Below the pieces are notes generated by a model. The model was not told the DNA's origin and ran no database searches. It saw nothing but the letters and a program-made list of their open reading frames with translations. A stretch of 64,000 bases of DNA from Bryoerythrophyllum caledonicum. Its lineage: Eukaryota > Streptophyta > Bryopsida > Pottiales > Pottiaceae. Below are positions 1 through 11,808 of this stretch, piece after piece. The DNA lies in NCBI GenBank assembly GCA_963971425.1, contig OZ020520.1, positions 28,365,535 to 28,429,534 on the forward strand. Direction: 5' to 3'. The position numbers were made by a program, and so were the translations under genes. Every line of letters begins with the position of its first letter. Position 1 is the first letter of the stretch.

Positions 1-2721
1 ATAAATTCGAGGGCGATATTGCAGGAATCGGCAACTTCAGCGACTTGGTCACAGCGGACTTGTCGCAGAACACATTCACGGGGCCGATCCCGGCCGCGCT
101 GGGAGCCCTCATGCGCCTGCAGCAGCTCAATCTCTCCTTCAACAACCTCAGCGGCGTGATTCCCCGGGGCCTCGCCGACTCAGAGGAAATTTTCGTAATC
201 CGCCTCAACAACAACCATCTCATCGACGAGATTCCCTACAGCCTCGGCACGAAGTCGGTTCTTCAGGTTGTGGACTTCAGTACAAACAACCTCTATGGCC
301 TCATCCCCCCGAACCTCTGCCGCGGCGACATGCTCCACTACCTCAACCTGATGAACAACAGCCTCACAGGCGGGATCCCGGAATCGTTCGGCAGCTGCAC
401 CAACTTGGACATCGTCTTTTTGTCCAACAACGAGCTCGAGGGCCCCGTGCCGGAAGGCCTGTGGGCGGGACCGAGGATGACGAAGCTGAAGCTCAACAAC
501 AACAACCTCAACGGGAGCATCGGCCACTCCATCGGCCGCGCGGGAGTTCTCTCCGTGCTCTTCGTCGAGGAAAACCAATTCTCCGGTCCGATCCCGGCCG
601 AGATCGGGCAGACGATCTTGAGCAAGTTTCGCGCGTACTCAAACCGCCTCGACGGCGCTCTCCCGGAGCAGCTGGGAAACCTGTCCACGGTCACGGAGCT
701 GTCCCTGCACGCGAACGCCTTCAGTGGCGCCATCCCGCCCGCCATCAGCCGGTGCCGGGAGCTCGTGCAGCTCAACCTCGCCAAGAACGACCTCCAGGGC
801 GCCATCCCCGACGAGCTGGCCGACCTCCCGAACATCGCCATCATCGACCTGTCGGAGAACTTGCTCTCGGGCGCCATCCCAAAGCGGTTCTTCGGCCTGG
901 TGCAGCTGCAGAGCCTAAACGTTGCGTACAACAACCTCTCGGGCGTGCTCCCCAAGCAGAACAACGGCCAGGCGTACGTGTTTGTCAACTTCACCGGCAA
1001 CTCGCACCTCTGCGTCGAGGGCGCCTGCCCTTACACGGACGCTGACGGCATCGCGCAGATGACCTCTCCCGGGTCGGGAATCGCCGATTCCTACAAAGTG
1101 AAGCTCCTCGCGTGCGGACTCGCTGCGGCCGTGGTGCTCCTGGTCGCGACGTCGTGTCTCTGCGCGCGGAGATGCAAGGGCAGAGTGCAGCATAGGGACA
1201 CGGAGCTCGGCGAGCTCACGGACGCCGAGGACTCGTGGATCCTGACGTCGTTCCAGACCAAGACCTACCACGAGTACGAGGTCACGGAGCTAGACGAGGA
1301 TAAACTCATCGGCGCGGGCGGCTCGGGCAAGGTGTACCGCGCCACGCTCACCAACGGCGAGTCCGTGGCCGTCAAGAAGCTCTGGGGCGTGAAGAAGGAC
1401 GGCGACGGCTCGCAACAGGGCGGCGGCCATGACCACGGCTTCCGCACTGAGGTACATGCCCCTAGCATCTAATGATGTTTTCTGCGCCAAGAATTGCGCA
1501 CTGATTGCACTCACTGATGCGCAGGTGAAGACGTTGGCCACCATCCGGCACCGCCACATCGTGAAGCTGCTGTGCTGCTGCACGAAGCGCGACAGCAACC
1601 TGCTGGTGTACGAGTACATGCCGAACGGCAGCTTGGGCGACCTGCTGCACGGCACGAAGGCGGCCACTCTCACCTGGGAGATACGCTACAAGATCGCCAT
1701 GGGCGCCGCCATGGTACCAAATCAAACCCCGGCATCGCATTGATCACTCACATTACCTTGTACCACCATGCTTGCACGTCGTGTCTTCTTGATCAGCCCA
1801 TGGATCTCCAAAACCTAAGCTATGGCATTTCATGATTCGACTGCATGATGCAGGGGCTCCAGTACCTGCACCACGACTGCGTGCCGCAGATTCTGCACCG
1901 CGACATCAAGTCCAACAACATCCTGCTGGACATGGACTACGAGGCGCACCTGGCGGACTTCGGTATCGCCAAGGTGGTGGAGACGGCGGTATCGCGCGAC
2001 CTGTGCTCCATAGCCGGCTCCTTGGGCTACATCGCTCCAGGTAGAAATTTATTGGCATCACTGCACCTAATTTGCCATCATTGCTCCTCGGTAAGTCTCG
2101 CCAACACTGGGTGTGGTTGCTGCTGCAGAGTACGCGTTCAGCACGCGCGTGGACGAGAAGAGCGACATCTACAGCTTCGGCGTGGTGCTGCTGGAGCTCG
2201 TGACGGGCAAGCGCGCGCTGGACTCGGAGGAGTTTGGCGAGGGCTCGGACCTGGTGCGTTGGGTGCGCGACAAAGTGATGGTCGAGGATGGCGTGTACGA
2301 CGTGTTGGACCCCAATTGTGGCAAGAGCGCGCACCAGGACATGATCGCGCTCCTGAAGGTGGCCATGCTGTGCACCAGCTTCAAGCCCATGGACCGCCCG
2401 TCGATGCGCAAGGTCGTGCTCCTGCTCATGCAAGCCGAACCCGCATCCACACCCTCGATGAAGAAGCACCGCAGCTTACTTCGAATAGAATCAGATTCAT
2501 CTCTCATCAAGACATCAGACTCCGAAGACATGCCATCCACGAAGAAACACCGCAGCTTACTTCGAAGAGAATCAGATTTGTCTCTCGTCAAGACATCAGA
2601 CTCCGAAGACTTGCCATCCACGAAGAAGCACCGCAGCTTACTTCGAATGGAATCGGACTCGTCTCTCGTCAAGACATCAGACTCTGAAGACGAGCACTAC
2701 TGGAACATGTTTTCCTACTAG
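1..2721 (+). CDS. LRR receptor-like kinase, subfamily XI type (5' end outside window)
   Basis: Plasma-membrane receptor kinase of the HAESA/HSL/CEPR-like LRR-XI group, which perceives small peptides outside the cell and signals by Ser/Thr phosphorylation. Reading is open from base 3, so the N-terminus lies upstream. Order: about 12 LRRs (LxxLxLxxNxLxGxIP, bases 3-990), a transmembrane helix around bases 1100-1165, then a kinase. Kinase motifs seen: glycine loop [28 protein letters not shown] (RD-type), DFGIAK, GYIAPEYA and [18 protein letters not shown]. Exons by GT-AG sites and frame: 1-1451, 1525-1713, 1854-2040, 2129-2721. The introns are short (73, 140 and 88 bp). All catalytic residues are present. 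Three introns within the kinase domain is more than typical angiosperm members have. The C-terminal tail carries a three-copy 27-residue repeat. Which ligand group it belongs to cannot be decided here. Confidence 0.93.
2452..2691 (+). repeat. Three 81-bp in-frame tandem repeats in the receptor-kinase tail
   Basis: Three copies of a 27-codon unit start at 2452, 2533 and 2614, just after the kinase domain. Each reads approximately [15 protein letters not shown] followed by [10 protein letters not shown]. The unit is basic then acidic and Ser/Thr-rich. Copies differ at a few codons and keep the frame. Confidence 0.9.
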
Positions 2722-3025
2722 AAATTTAGTGAGGACGTAGACAATTTAGCTTAGGTCGTAGAGCTTGTACATTACGGCGATTCTGTTCGCCATCTCCGGA
2801 TAAGGCTTTAGTTTGAATTTTGGTGAGTGCAATCTTCAGGTTTGTAGGGAATCAGGCAATTTTTATACTCTTTGCTCAGGAATGATGTGATAGGCTGACT
2901 GGCGGTAATGAAAGATTATGCTCTTGTGAGATTTGCTTGTGCCTTATGAAAGTTGGACTCGTTAGAGTTCCTTCGTCTACTATTATGGGTCAAACTACTG
3001 ATTTTAAATGTAGTAAGAATTGCTA
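2722..3025. other. 3' flank of the receptor kinase gene
   Basis: No coding signal. It should hold the 3' UTR and polyadenylation region of the receptor kinase. No strong AATAAA signal is visible. Confidence 0.4.
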
Positions 3026-3309
3026 CAGTCGGCTCTCTATAAATGTTACTCCTCAGGAGTGGGATTATTGGTAACACTTATGAAGTTATAACATATAACG
3101 TTTACAGAACTAAATACCGACGATTAGTAACACTTACAAAAATAACACTTATGAAATACAATACTGATGGTTAGTAACATTTAAAGGAATAACACTAATG
3201 AAACTTGATAATGATGATTAATAACATTTAATGAAATAACACTTGTAAGACTTCAAAGAAAAATCCATAACATATAGAGAATATGAAAGTTGAAAATACA
3301 AAAAATATA

Positions 3310-3442
3310 AACCATAATGCAACTAAATTCAACTCATCTAAACTAAACTCAACTAAACTCAACTAAACTCAACTAAATTCAACTCATCTAAACTAAACTC
3401 AACTAAACTCAACTAAACTCAACTAAATTCAACTAAACTAAG
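3310..3442. repeat. Short tandem repeat (AACTAAACTC)n inside the pogo-like element
   Basis: About 130 bp of imperfect tandem copies of a ten-base unit AACTAAACTC, with AACTAAATTC and CATCTAAACT variants. Low-complexity sequence with no coding role. Confidence 0.8.
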
Positions 3443-3711
3443 CTTTATCAAAGAAAGAATCCATAGTGGATTATGGATATCTTCTATACAGGCAATTGCC
3501 ACATCTTGCAGAAGAGTTTGAATGAAGTTGATGCGTGATAAAACATCACGTGGTCTTTGTTGAAGGAATTTCTTCACAATGAAGTGCACCTTCATCAGTG
3601 TCAAATCCAACCACCTTGTCTACCGCATCATTTATAACCTCATTTGCAACAATCTCTAAGTCTTCAGAAGGAAGCATGTCTAAGATATCCTCCTCGGTAT
3701 GTTCATAGGAT
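3437..3711 (-). pseudogene. Remnant of pogo/Tigger-type transposase C-terminus
   Basis: On the minus strand, two overlapping frames give an acidic tail (EEDILDMLPSEDLEIV, then DKVVGFDTDEGALHCEE) followed, after a frame change, by RDVLSRINFIQTLLQ. Acidic tails followed by a helical segment of this type end CENP-B/Tigger-like transposases. This is consistent with the element's TIRs, but the DDE core is missing. The assignment rests on context plus a weak resemblance. Confidence 0.4.
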
Positions 3712-4361
3712 TATTTAAATCAAGTCTACCTCATAGTTTATGAACTCATGAGAGTTCATAACATTGCTATCTTTTAGGTCTAAAGATAAAAGTGAAAGCT
3801 AATGAGGCATGCACCCATTTGGAAGTTTTTAAATTAAAAATTAAAAATAGTCACAGCCAACAATCAAACCTCAGCCTGAGAGGCCATGCATCCATGATGG
3901 GGTCGACGGCATGCCTCTTGCATGCGGCAAACAACCACACCAAAAATTATATGAAAAAAAACACAAAAAAATACTCACTGTATGGCTTGCGATACCCTCC
4001 TCGAATATGGCTTGCGATATCCTCCTCGAATATGGCTTGCGATGCCCCTCTAGATACTGCTGGAAGAACCCTGACAAATTCTTTTTTAAAAGGACAAATC
4101 TTCTCAAGTTCCACAAAAGATATGGTATATATTCATGTGAAGTAAATAAATTTTTTAAAAACAAGTTCTATTATGATGTTTTTGCCAAATGTAACACTTA
4201 TAGAATCATTTTAACAAAGGAGGGAGCGGAACATGTTATAACACTTAACATATAACACTTACTAGTGTTAATTTTGAGGTTTTTTTCGGGAGCGAGATTT
4301 TTAGTAACACTTATGCAATTCTAACACTTATAGACATAACATTTATAGAGAGCCGACTGTA

Positions 4362-4834
4362 TATGTTGCAACAAAGGTGCCCACCAATATTAGATATTTT
4401 CTTGGAATCCCTTGAAAGCAACATGTATATGATTTCTTGTGGTTGTGTTTTGTGTGTAGGATGGGGCCCTGTTTTCAGGGCCTCACCGGTTGTGAGGGGC
4501 TAGACGAGGAGGGCGCCTCATAATTGGTGAGGCCTGAAAACTGGGGGCTCACCCGACGTATCGCCCGAAGGATACAATGTACGGCAAACATTATCTTGAG
4601 TGTTCGGCGGACATTTTCTTAAGTGTATGGCACGCATTATGAGGTGGAATGCCCAAGAACGTGCGTGGAATTCCTGGGAACGTCGAGAACTCCGGGTATA
4701 TGGTGGATGAGATTCGTGCGAGTCCCTTTATGAAATAATCCTGCGGGCGTTACGTTCTTTGGTAACATTGCGTTTTAGCCACCTTGCAATAGCTTGTCCT
4801 TCCGACCACTTTGATGGGACATCTCTAAATCCTC
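4362..4834. other. Intergenic spacer
   Basis: No gene or recognisable element. It contains a small local near-repeat (ATTATCTTGAGTGTTCGGCGG and a shorter variant about 40 bp later). Confidence 0.4.
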
Positions 4835-5003
4835 TGTTGAAGTATAAGCTCACAAGCTTAATCACAATGAGGCAATGTGCCTGGTTCAGTACAAGTGTTT
4901 AGATGACGAGGTGAAGGATGAATCTACAGAGACTACGTTGGTGGTGGCAGTGTTTCAAGGTATGCCTAAGCTTATGGTACAAGGAGGTTTGATTGCTCCA
5001 ACA
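4835..5003 (-). repeat. copia 3' LTR (left)
   Basis: 169-bp terminal repeat, TG...CA ends, same length as the partner at 9683-9851. It is the 3' LTR in the element's own orientation because the polypurine tract GAGAGGGGG adjoins it. Confidence 0.93.
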
Positions 5004-5207
5004 CCCCCTCTCAAACCTCATTGGAGTAGCCACGGTGTCAAAATCGAAGAGAGAATTCAAGGGGTGATGACACAGTTGAGAGATCAGCTGAGGTTGCTAG
5101 TGACACAAGTGTACAGACTAATATTCACAGTAAGAGGACTAAGATTAGAATCACATGTTGAAGTGAGAAGAGAGGTGAAGAGATATATCTACACTTAGGA
5201 TCATATA

Positions 5208-8200
5208 CTACGTAGAGATATGGCATGATGGTATAGGTTTGAGACCTGTAAGATCTCTATTGGCAATAAATGGGTTGGTGGCTAAAGGTTTAGTGAGTAA
5301 ATCTGCCTGCTGGAGATGAGAAGGAACATATGTAATAACAATTGAGCCATCATTATATTTCTCTCGAATATAGTGATGTTCGAACTCGATATGTTTAGTT
5401 CTCTGATGCATTACCGGGTTACGAACAAGTTTGATACTACTAATGTTGTCACAAAAGATAGGGGTGGGAGAAGGACTACTGAGTTTTAGCTCATCTAGGA
5501 GACGTCGAAAGTAGGTGATGTTACGAGCTGCTTCTTAAAGAACACGATATTCAACCTCAGTTGAAGATAAGGCAAGGGTGGGTTGTAGTTTACTAGTCCA
5601 AGCAATTGGAGAAGAGCCTAGTTTATATAAAATGCCAGAGGTTGATCTTTGTGAGTCTGATTCCCCTGCCTAGTCCGCATCTCTGAAGACGGATAATTCT
5701 CCAGTATCATTGGAAGGATAAAAGATGCCATAGTTGAGTGTCTCTTTTAGATAGCGGAGAATGTTCTTTGTGGCAATCAGGTGTGCTTGTTGAGGATTGC
5801 TGATATAGCAAGAGACGCAACTGACTGCATATTGTATATCCCAGCAGCTTATAGTAGCATAGAGTAATCCACCTACAAGACTCTGGTAGACAAGTTTGTC
5901 TACGGGATTTGTGTTTGTGTCTTTTGATAATTTGATCTTGGAGTTCATGGATGCGGAGAGGGGATTGCAGTCTTGCATTCCAAACCGCTCAAGTAGGCGT
6001 TCAATATAGCTTCGTTGGTGAAAGTAAATTCCATCATCAGTGTAGAGTAGTTCAACACCAATATATAGTTGTGCGTCTCCAAGGTGTGTCATTTTGAACC
6101 GTCTTGTCAACTGTGCGTCAAGGTTGGCAATGTTTTCATGGTCATCGCCTCTTTGAATAATATCATCAACATATAGGAGAAGTAAGGTGTATTTCCCATC
6201 ACGAATAGAGAAATAAAGGTTAGGTTCTTCTTTACTCTTTGTGAGTTCTTGTTGTTGAAGATAGGCATTAATTTCACCATACCAGGCTCGAGGGGCTTGT
6301 CGGAGGCCATATAGCGCTCGTTGGAGTTTGCACACCTTGCCGCTATTTTCAAATCCGGGGGGCTGGTCATGTAGACTTCCTCGTCAATTTTACCATTCAG
6401 AAAGGCAGTCTTAACATCAAGGTGATGTATTTTCCATTTTTGCCGTGTGGCAAGTGCAACTACGCTACGAATAGTGGACCAACGAACCACATGAGCAAAT
6501 GTTTCAAAGAAATTGATACCCTCTTTTTGTTCAAATCCTCAAGCCACAAGCCTATCCTTAAGTTTTTCAATTTTGCCGCTAGGTCCAGGTTTGGTTTTAA
6601 ATATCCACTTTGCAGATATTGGACATTTGCCATGAGGTAGGTCTACTAATTTCCATGTGTCATTTTCTTTGATTGAATCAACCTCTTGTTGGATAGTATC
6701 TTTCCAGCCGGGGTGTTTGATGGCTTCGTTGTAGTTGCGAGGTTCAATAAATGTCCCCGTTTTTGCGGAGAAGAGGTAACTATCTTTGAACCTCGTACTG
6801 GGACGTCGTTCGCGAAGTGGATATCTTCGTGGTTGATCAACTGGAGGTGCGTGAGGAGGTGACGGTGGATCCTCTTCAACAACTGATGGATCTTGCATAG
6901 GTGGATGATTTGTGGGATCACCTAAGTTTGAGTCTGAGGGTTCGGGAAATAGTTCAATATCATCGGGAGGATTGACCTTTGATGGGATAGCATTAAGTCC
7001 AATCTGATTCTCATCAAATACCACATCTCTGCTACGATGGATGCGTTTGGTTTGAGGATCAAAGAGTCTGTAACCTTTGCTTTGACTGTCATAGCCTAGG
7101 AGGATGCACGGAAAGGTTTTGCTATCAAATTTGGATCTTCTAGTGTCTGGAATGTGAACATATGCCAAGGCTCCAAATACTCTAAGATGTTTAACAGACG
7201 GCTTGATGTTGTAGTATTTTTCATCAGGAGTCATGCTATGATTGGCTTGAGTGGGACTAATATTGATTAGGTAGTTGGTTGTGTTAACGGCCTCTGTCCA
7301 TAGATATCCAGGAAGTTTGCTAGCTGTAGACATGGTTCGTGCTTTTTGAATGATGGTTCTATTTCTACGTTCACTAACTCCATTTTGTTCAGGGATGAGT
7401 GCCATGGTAAGTTGGTGATGGATGCCATGGTGTACTGAGTAGGTTGCAAATTCATGCGAAAGATACTCCCCCCCCTCTGTTGGTTCTAAGTGTCATAATA
7501 TTTTTGCCAGTTTCTTTTTCAACTCTAGCTTTGAACTCTATGAATTTTCGAAAGGATTCTCTCTTACTCCTCATGAAGTAAATGAAGCTCTTTCTTGAGT
7601 AGTCATCTTTAAAGACTATGAAGTATTGTGAACCGCTAAGTGACGGGGTACAAATGGGACCTACAAGATCTGAGTGAATGAGTTGTAGTACCTGAGTTGT
7701 GCGGTTGATAGATTCCTTTGGAAAATGCTCCCTATTTTGTTTTTCTGCAAAGCAGTCGCCACAAATACTCCTTATAGTAGGAAAGATAGGAAGCCCATTT
7801 ACTCGCTTGGCATTGGCACAATGTTGGAGACTAGCATAATTCATATGACCAAACCGTTTATGCCATAGGTGCATATTTGATTCTGAGACAACCGAGTTTG
7901 CCATAGTTGTATCTTGTATGTTGGTGAATTGGTAAAGACCGTTTGATAAATTGCGATGTCCTCTTGCTAAAATAGATTTGTTTTCATTTAGTACAAGACA
8001 ATCTTTGCCTGTTAAAATGATGGTATGACCTTGATCAGCCAAGGAGCCTACAGATAATAGATTCTTCTTCAAGTCCGGGACATATAAAACGTGATCGATA
8101 TTTATTCCATCGGAATTTCCAGTGTTGACATTGGCAGACCCAAGTGCTGCTACATGGTGGGCATTGCCATCAGCAGTTGTCAAATTGTGCTCAGAAGAGC

Positions 8201-9383
8201 TAGCTCCTATGCTGTGTAAGTTTGCATAGGCTCCGGTTACATGATGACTTGCCCAAGAATCCATATACCACATGGCATTTTGGTATTCCATGAGATTAGC
8301 TTCTGTGGAGTCCCACTCACTATCCATATAAGTATCTCCCTCAACATAGTTTGCGGTGGCATAATAACCATAAGGGCAATTCTTTCTAATATGACCCTCC
8401 TCTCCATAATTATAACACATTAACCCTCTTCCGCGACCTCTTGCTGGTCGTGCATACATCTGCTGCCCATATGGTCTCATGATCATATTAAGTTGGCCCC
8501 CCGGGTAAGGTTGACCTGATACCGAGGTCGTCACCCCCGAATATTGACCAGGTCGTGGTCCCCCTTGTAGGAACCCATATCCCTGCAGGGGCCCAAGGCC
8601 ACCCTGCGGGAGTCCAAGGCCGCCCTACGGGGGCCCGACACCGCCCTGCGGCGGCCAATGTCCGTCCAGCAGCGGTGGGCCGGCGCCGCCCGATAGCGGA
8701 GGCTTGTGGCCGCCTAGCTGCGGAGACAGTTGGTGCAGGCCTGCGGCGCCCGCACTTCTGCCCAGGCCTCCTCCATGGGAGTTGCCGCCGGGTCTCCATA
8801 CCCACTGGCCTCCACCGCCGCCATATCCGTTGCTCCATCAAGGTACTCTTCCTCTTCCTCCGCAATTTTTGTTGAAGTGGACAGCAAGTGCTTCATCATG
8901 TCCTCTCTTTTGCTCTCTCAGGCTCTTGCGGTGTGATTCAATAAGCAATTTCCCCATCACAATCTCAAATTTTGGGTTCGTAAGATACGTAATACCTTGT
9001 ATTATCATCTCATAGCTGTGAGGAAGTCCGTTGAGCACGAGGTTGATGAGGGTCTTGTCTTCCATCTCTTCTCCATAGCCTTTCATCTCTTCTCCATAGC
9101 CTTTGAGTTGGTCGCGTAGGTCCATTGTTGTGGTCAAGTAGTTGTTGATGTCTTCCCCTTCTCTCGTTGATATTGTGTGCAATCTGTTGTTAAGCATTTG
9201 GATCTGCTGTTGATCTCTTGCAGAGAACATGGACTTGAGCATACTCCATGCATCAGCTGGGTCTTCATGTTGGCTAACTGTTCTGAGTAAGTTGTCTCCT
9301 ATGGACATGGTTAGGCATGTCAATGCACGTTGTTTTGCCTCCATCAGCTTCGCTTCAGTGTAGACTACGTTTGAGACAGTCAC
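5208..9383 (-). pseudogene. copia gag-pol polyprotein, broken
   Basis: Minus-strand pieces in order: gag with the UBN2-like stretch (9383-8840); a zinc knuckle CYNYGEEGHIRKNC near 8430 in which the second Cys is Tyr; protease near 8250 reading DSWAS instead of DSGAS; GAG-pre-integrase HLWHKRFGH near 7880; integrase core with HSDLVGP, DDYSRK and EQNGVSERRNRT (7700-7330); reverse transcriptase with DVKTAFLNG and LYVDDI (6600-6160); and RNase H with SSTEVEYR and CDNISSI, ending HIEFEHHYIREK (5600-5210). Several stops and frameshifts separate the pieces. A GC-rich Pro/Ala segment (8555-8870) interrupts the gag part and looks like an expanded or inserted stretch. It cannot make a working polyprotein. 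Confidence 0.92.
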
Positions 9384-9682
9384 TGGATATTCAGATGTGA
9401 CTACCTTAGTTCCTACTAGCGGTCATAACCCTTCTCTCTTCATTATTGCAGTCATCTTGATCTGCCAATTGCTATAGCTGAGAGGCCCAACTAGTTTGTT
9501 GGACTCTCCTACTTCACAGTTCGAACTCTTGCTACTCTCTGCCATACCTCTAGATCTGTGTCTTCTAGATCTCTAACTTAGATCTAGATCTCTACCTCTC
9601 AGATCAAATCTCAACCTTCTAGACCTATCTCTCTTTAGAAGGAGCAGGGCTCACTCGTCATACGCTCTGAAGACTAATACCA

Positions 9683-9851
9683 TGTTGAAGTGTAAGTTTA
9701 CAAGCTTAATCACAATGAGGCAATGTGCCTGGTTAAGTACAAGTGTTTAGATGACGAGGTGAAGGATGAATCTACAAAGACTACGTTGGTGGTGGCAGTG
9801 TTACAAGGTATGCCTAAGCTTATGGTACAAGGAGGTTTGATTGCTCCAACA
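9683..9851 (-). repeat. copia 5' LTR (right)
   Basis: 169-bp terminal repeat next to the tRNA-iMet-type primer-binding site (TGGTATTAG on the minus strand). At this length it is short for a plant copia LTR. Confidence 0.93.
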
Positions 9852-9934
9852 TCCTCTTCGCTCTTTGATATGCCTTGCATACTAGGCACGTATGTAAAAG
9901 TCTGAAATAAGAAGGGGTCCATGGCCTTTTAAAA

Positions 9935-10015
9935 AAAAATGGGTTCCTTCTGCTAATAGCAAAGCGCACAAGAGGCCTCATGTGGGCTTTGCTATTTTCA
10001 TTAGGACCCCAATCC
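9935..10015. repeat. Fold-back sequence with a 42-bp near-perfect palindrome
   Basis: The core 9955-9996 is a loopless palindrome (AATAGCAAAGC...GCTTTGCTATT) with two mismatches between the 21-bp halves. Weaker pairing continues outwards (GGGTTCC against GGACCCC). It could be a small fold-back MITE. No target duplication was identified. Confidence 0.6.
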
Positions 10016-10157
10016 GCCTCTTACATGCCAAAGTTGTACCATGTCACCTCAATGTGCTTGGGCCAATAAATTTTTGAGTTAGCACCCCAACGGTTTGCAA
10101 GGATCCGTTCTACCCTATGAAATTTATCTTTTTAACCTTCTTCAATAAAATTACACA

Positions 10158-10187
10158 CGCACCACCACCACCACCACCACCACCACC
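10158..10187. repeat. (ACC)n microsatellite
   Basis: About nine CAC/ACC units in a row in non-coding sequence. Confidence 0.9.
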
Positions 10188-10372
10188 CTACTTCTATCTC
10201 CACAATTTATTTTCTTCCTACGTTTTTCCTCTTCTTAGGTTTTTTCTTCTTATCATAGTGTGGTCTAGGGTTCTTTGCTATCTTGTATAGCGTGATTTTG
10301 AATGCTTTTTATTTTGTGTCATTTGGACTTTGAGTGTGTCATTTTTAGTCCTTCAAAGTTGTGCCGTCATCT

Positions 10373-10799
10373 ACCTATATAAAAGGCGTCAATCATTCTG
10401 TCCGCCGCTCCCAGTCACGTGATCTCTCTTTCTTGATTTTGACCTCTTGATGTGAAAGGTGAGGCATAGTGATGCACTCTTCTTGACTCTTGATATTAGG
10501 TAGTAACCTAATGACTCTTGATTTTGACCTCTTGATGTGAAGGGTTTTCTCCTCCTATATTAGGCAAGTGATACTTATGTGCACAAAGGGTCGATCAAAA
10601 TGCAAATTTCAAGCAAAAGTACTTATATTTTTCGAGTGGATTTAAACTAGGGTAACGTTTACATGCACTCCAAAAATATAAGTACTTTTCCATTTAGATT
10701 CGATTTGAGCTTATAGGTTTTAAAATACAAAACATACGAACGTAAATTGAACACACCACCCTCCGCTCTCCCCATCAGGACGATGGGTACTAACCCTAG
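10373..10799 (+). mobile_element. Non-autonomous Helitron-like element, copy 1
   Basis: The 3' end has the Helitron signature: a small hairpin (CCCATC...GATGGG), about ten bases, then CTAG followed by a host T (10796-10800). The same 3' end recurs at 31480-31519. Both copies also share a 5' zone, CTATATA..AGGCG followed by CCGCTCCC.GTCACGTGA. No target duplication is expected for Helitrons. The exact 5' base is uncertain. Internally a short segment (TTGATTTTGACCTCTTGATG) is duplicated. No Rep/helicase coding is present. Confidence 0.7.
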
Positions 10800-10800
10800 T

Positions 10801-11640
10801 GGTAAATACTTGTTGCAAGTGGCCTCCTTGACTTGACGCTCTTTGAGTAATTGATGTAAGATTTATTTAGTAATAAGTAAAGGATTTTAATAAAAGTAGG
10901 AATTAGTAAGTTGGATTCATAAAAACAAGTAGAAATTAAACCAATTTAAAGTTGAAAGATATCAACAAAGTTATGATTAAGGTAGAATTGTTAGGAGAAA
11001 AGGTTGATTTTAGAGGGAAATTGTGACGTTCCAAGTTGTCCTTGGTTGGGTCCTTGTGTAGTAGCACGTCATTGAGTAGAGAAAAAAAGTGTATGAGGTT
11101 GACTAAGAAGAAGAACTTCGGTCCCCAAAGGAGGCCAACATGAATAAAGTATATGTTTGCTCCACCAATAAATCCATGTCCACCGGACACATGTTTAGTT
11201 TCTCGAACAAGGTTGAATAAGAAAGGTAGAGAGTCGTAGCTTTGAAAAAAGATTACAAAAAATAGTAGGAAAGATATGAAGTTGACCTCTAAAAGAGATA
11301 AATTAGATCAAGTAAGGTTTCCATGAGGCTTAGGTTTGTTCAATTTTGACTACACACAGAGAAGGATCTCTAAAATTCTTTTGATGGAGATTAAAAAGAA
11401 TTTGAAAATTCCGTTTGTGTAAAGATTATTGTTTCCAAAAATCTTCAACAAAACCCCAATAATACGTATAAGCGAAGGAGAGCCAAACCAAACCAAACTA
11501 AATACAAATGCATAGTATATGTAATACTACATTAAATATTAGTTGGATGATGGCTGAGGAATAAACTTGGAACTAGTTGGACCAAAAAATTGACGGAAAA
11601 AAAAAACAAAGTTGGACCAAATTCTGGATTTTTTTTAACC
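10801..11640. other. AT-rich intergenic sequence
   Basis: No supported gene. Open frames here are short, without family motifs or a plausible exon structure. Confidence 0.4.
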
Positions 11641-11679
11641 ACCATTAATTTTAATCATTCTACTAAAATCATAATCTGT

Positions 11680-11790
11680 GTCGTGAACCATGCAGCGATC
11701 AACCACGCAGTCAACCGTATAGTGAACTACAGAAACGCTGTAGCCAACCACGCAGTTAATTGCGCAGTCAATTGTGCAATGAATCATGTT
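11680..11790. repeat. Degenerate short repeats (AACCACGCAGTCAA-like)
   Basis: About six diverged copies of a roughly 15-bp unit resembling AACCACGCAGTCAA. No coding function is evident. Confidence 0.55.
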
Positions 11791-11808
11791 ACTTTTTTTT
11801 TTTAATAG

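Larger units (their letters stand above)
3026..4359. mobile_element. pogo/Tigger-like TIR element, 1334 bp
   Basis: A perfect 23-bp terminal inverted repeat beginning CAGTCGGCTCTCTATAA lies at 3026-3048 and, reversed, at 4337-4359. It is flanked by TA at 3024-3025 and 4360-4361, the Tc1/mariner-superfamily target duplication. The CAGTxxxCTC..TATAA terminus resembles pogo/Tigger elements. Subterminal zones at both ends repeat a TAACACTTAT-type motif. The interior has only a transposase remnant, so this is a non-autonomous derivative. Confidence 0.82.
4835..9851 (-). mobile_element. Ty1-copia LTR retrotransposon, complete but degraded, 5017 bp
   Basis: Two 169-bp LTRs (4835-5003 and 9683-9851) start TGTTGAAGT and end TGCTCCAACA. 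A 5-bp target duplication TCCTC flanks the element (4830-4834 and 9852-9856). Coding is on the minus strand in the order gag, protease, integrase, reverse transcriptase, RNase H, which is the copia order. Next to the right LTR, on the minus strand, is TGGTATTAG, a primer-binding site matching initiator-Met tRNA. Next to the left LTR is the polypurine tract GAGAGGGGG. The LTRs differ at about six positions by eye, suggesting a fairly old insertion. Confidence 0.96.

Noticed and set aside
180-1273. Antisense and alternative-frame ORFs over the receptor kinase
   Set aside because: Shadows of the GC-rich LRR coding sequence; they have no domains and the sense frame is unequivocal.
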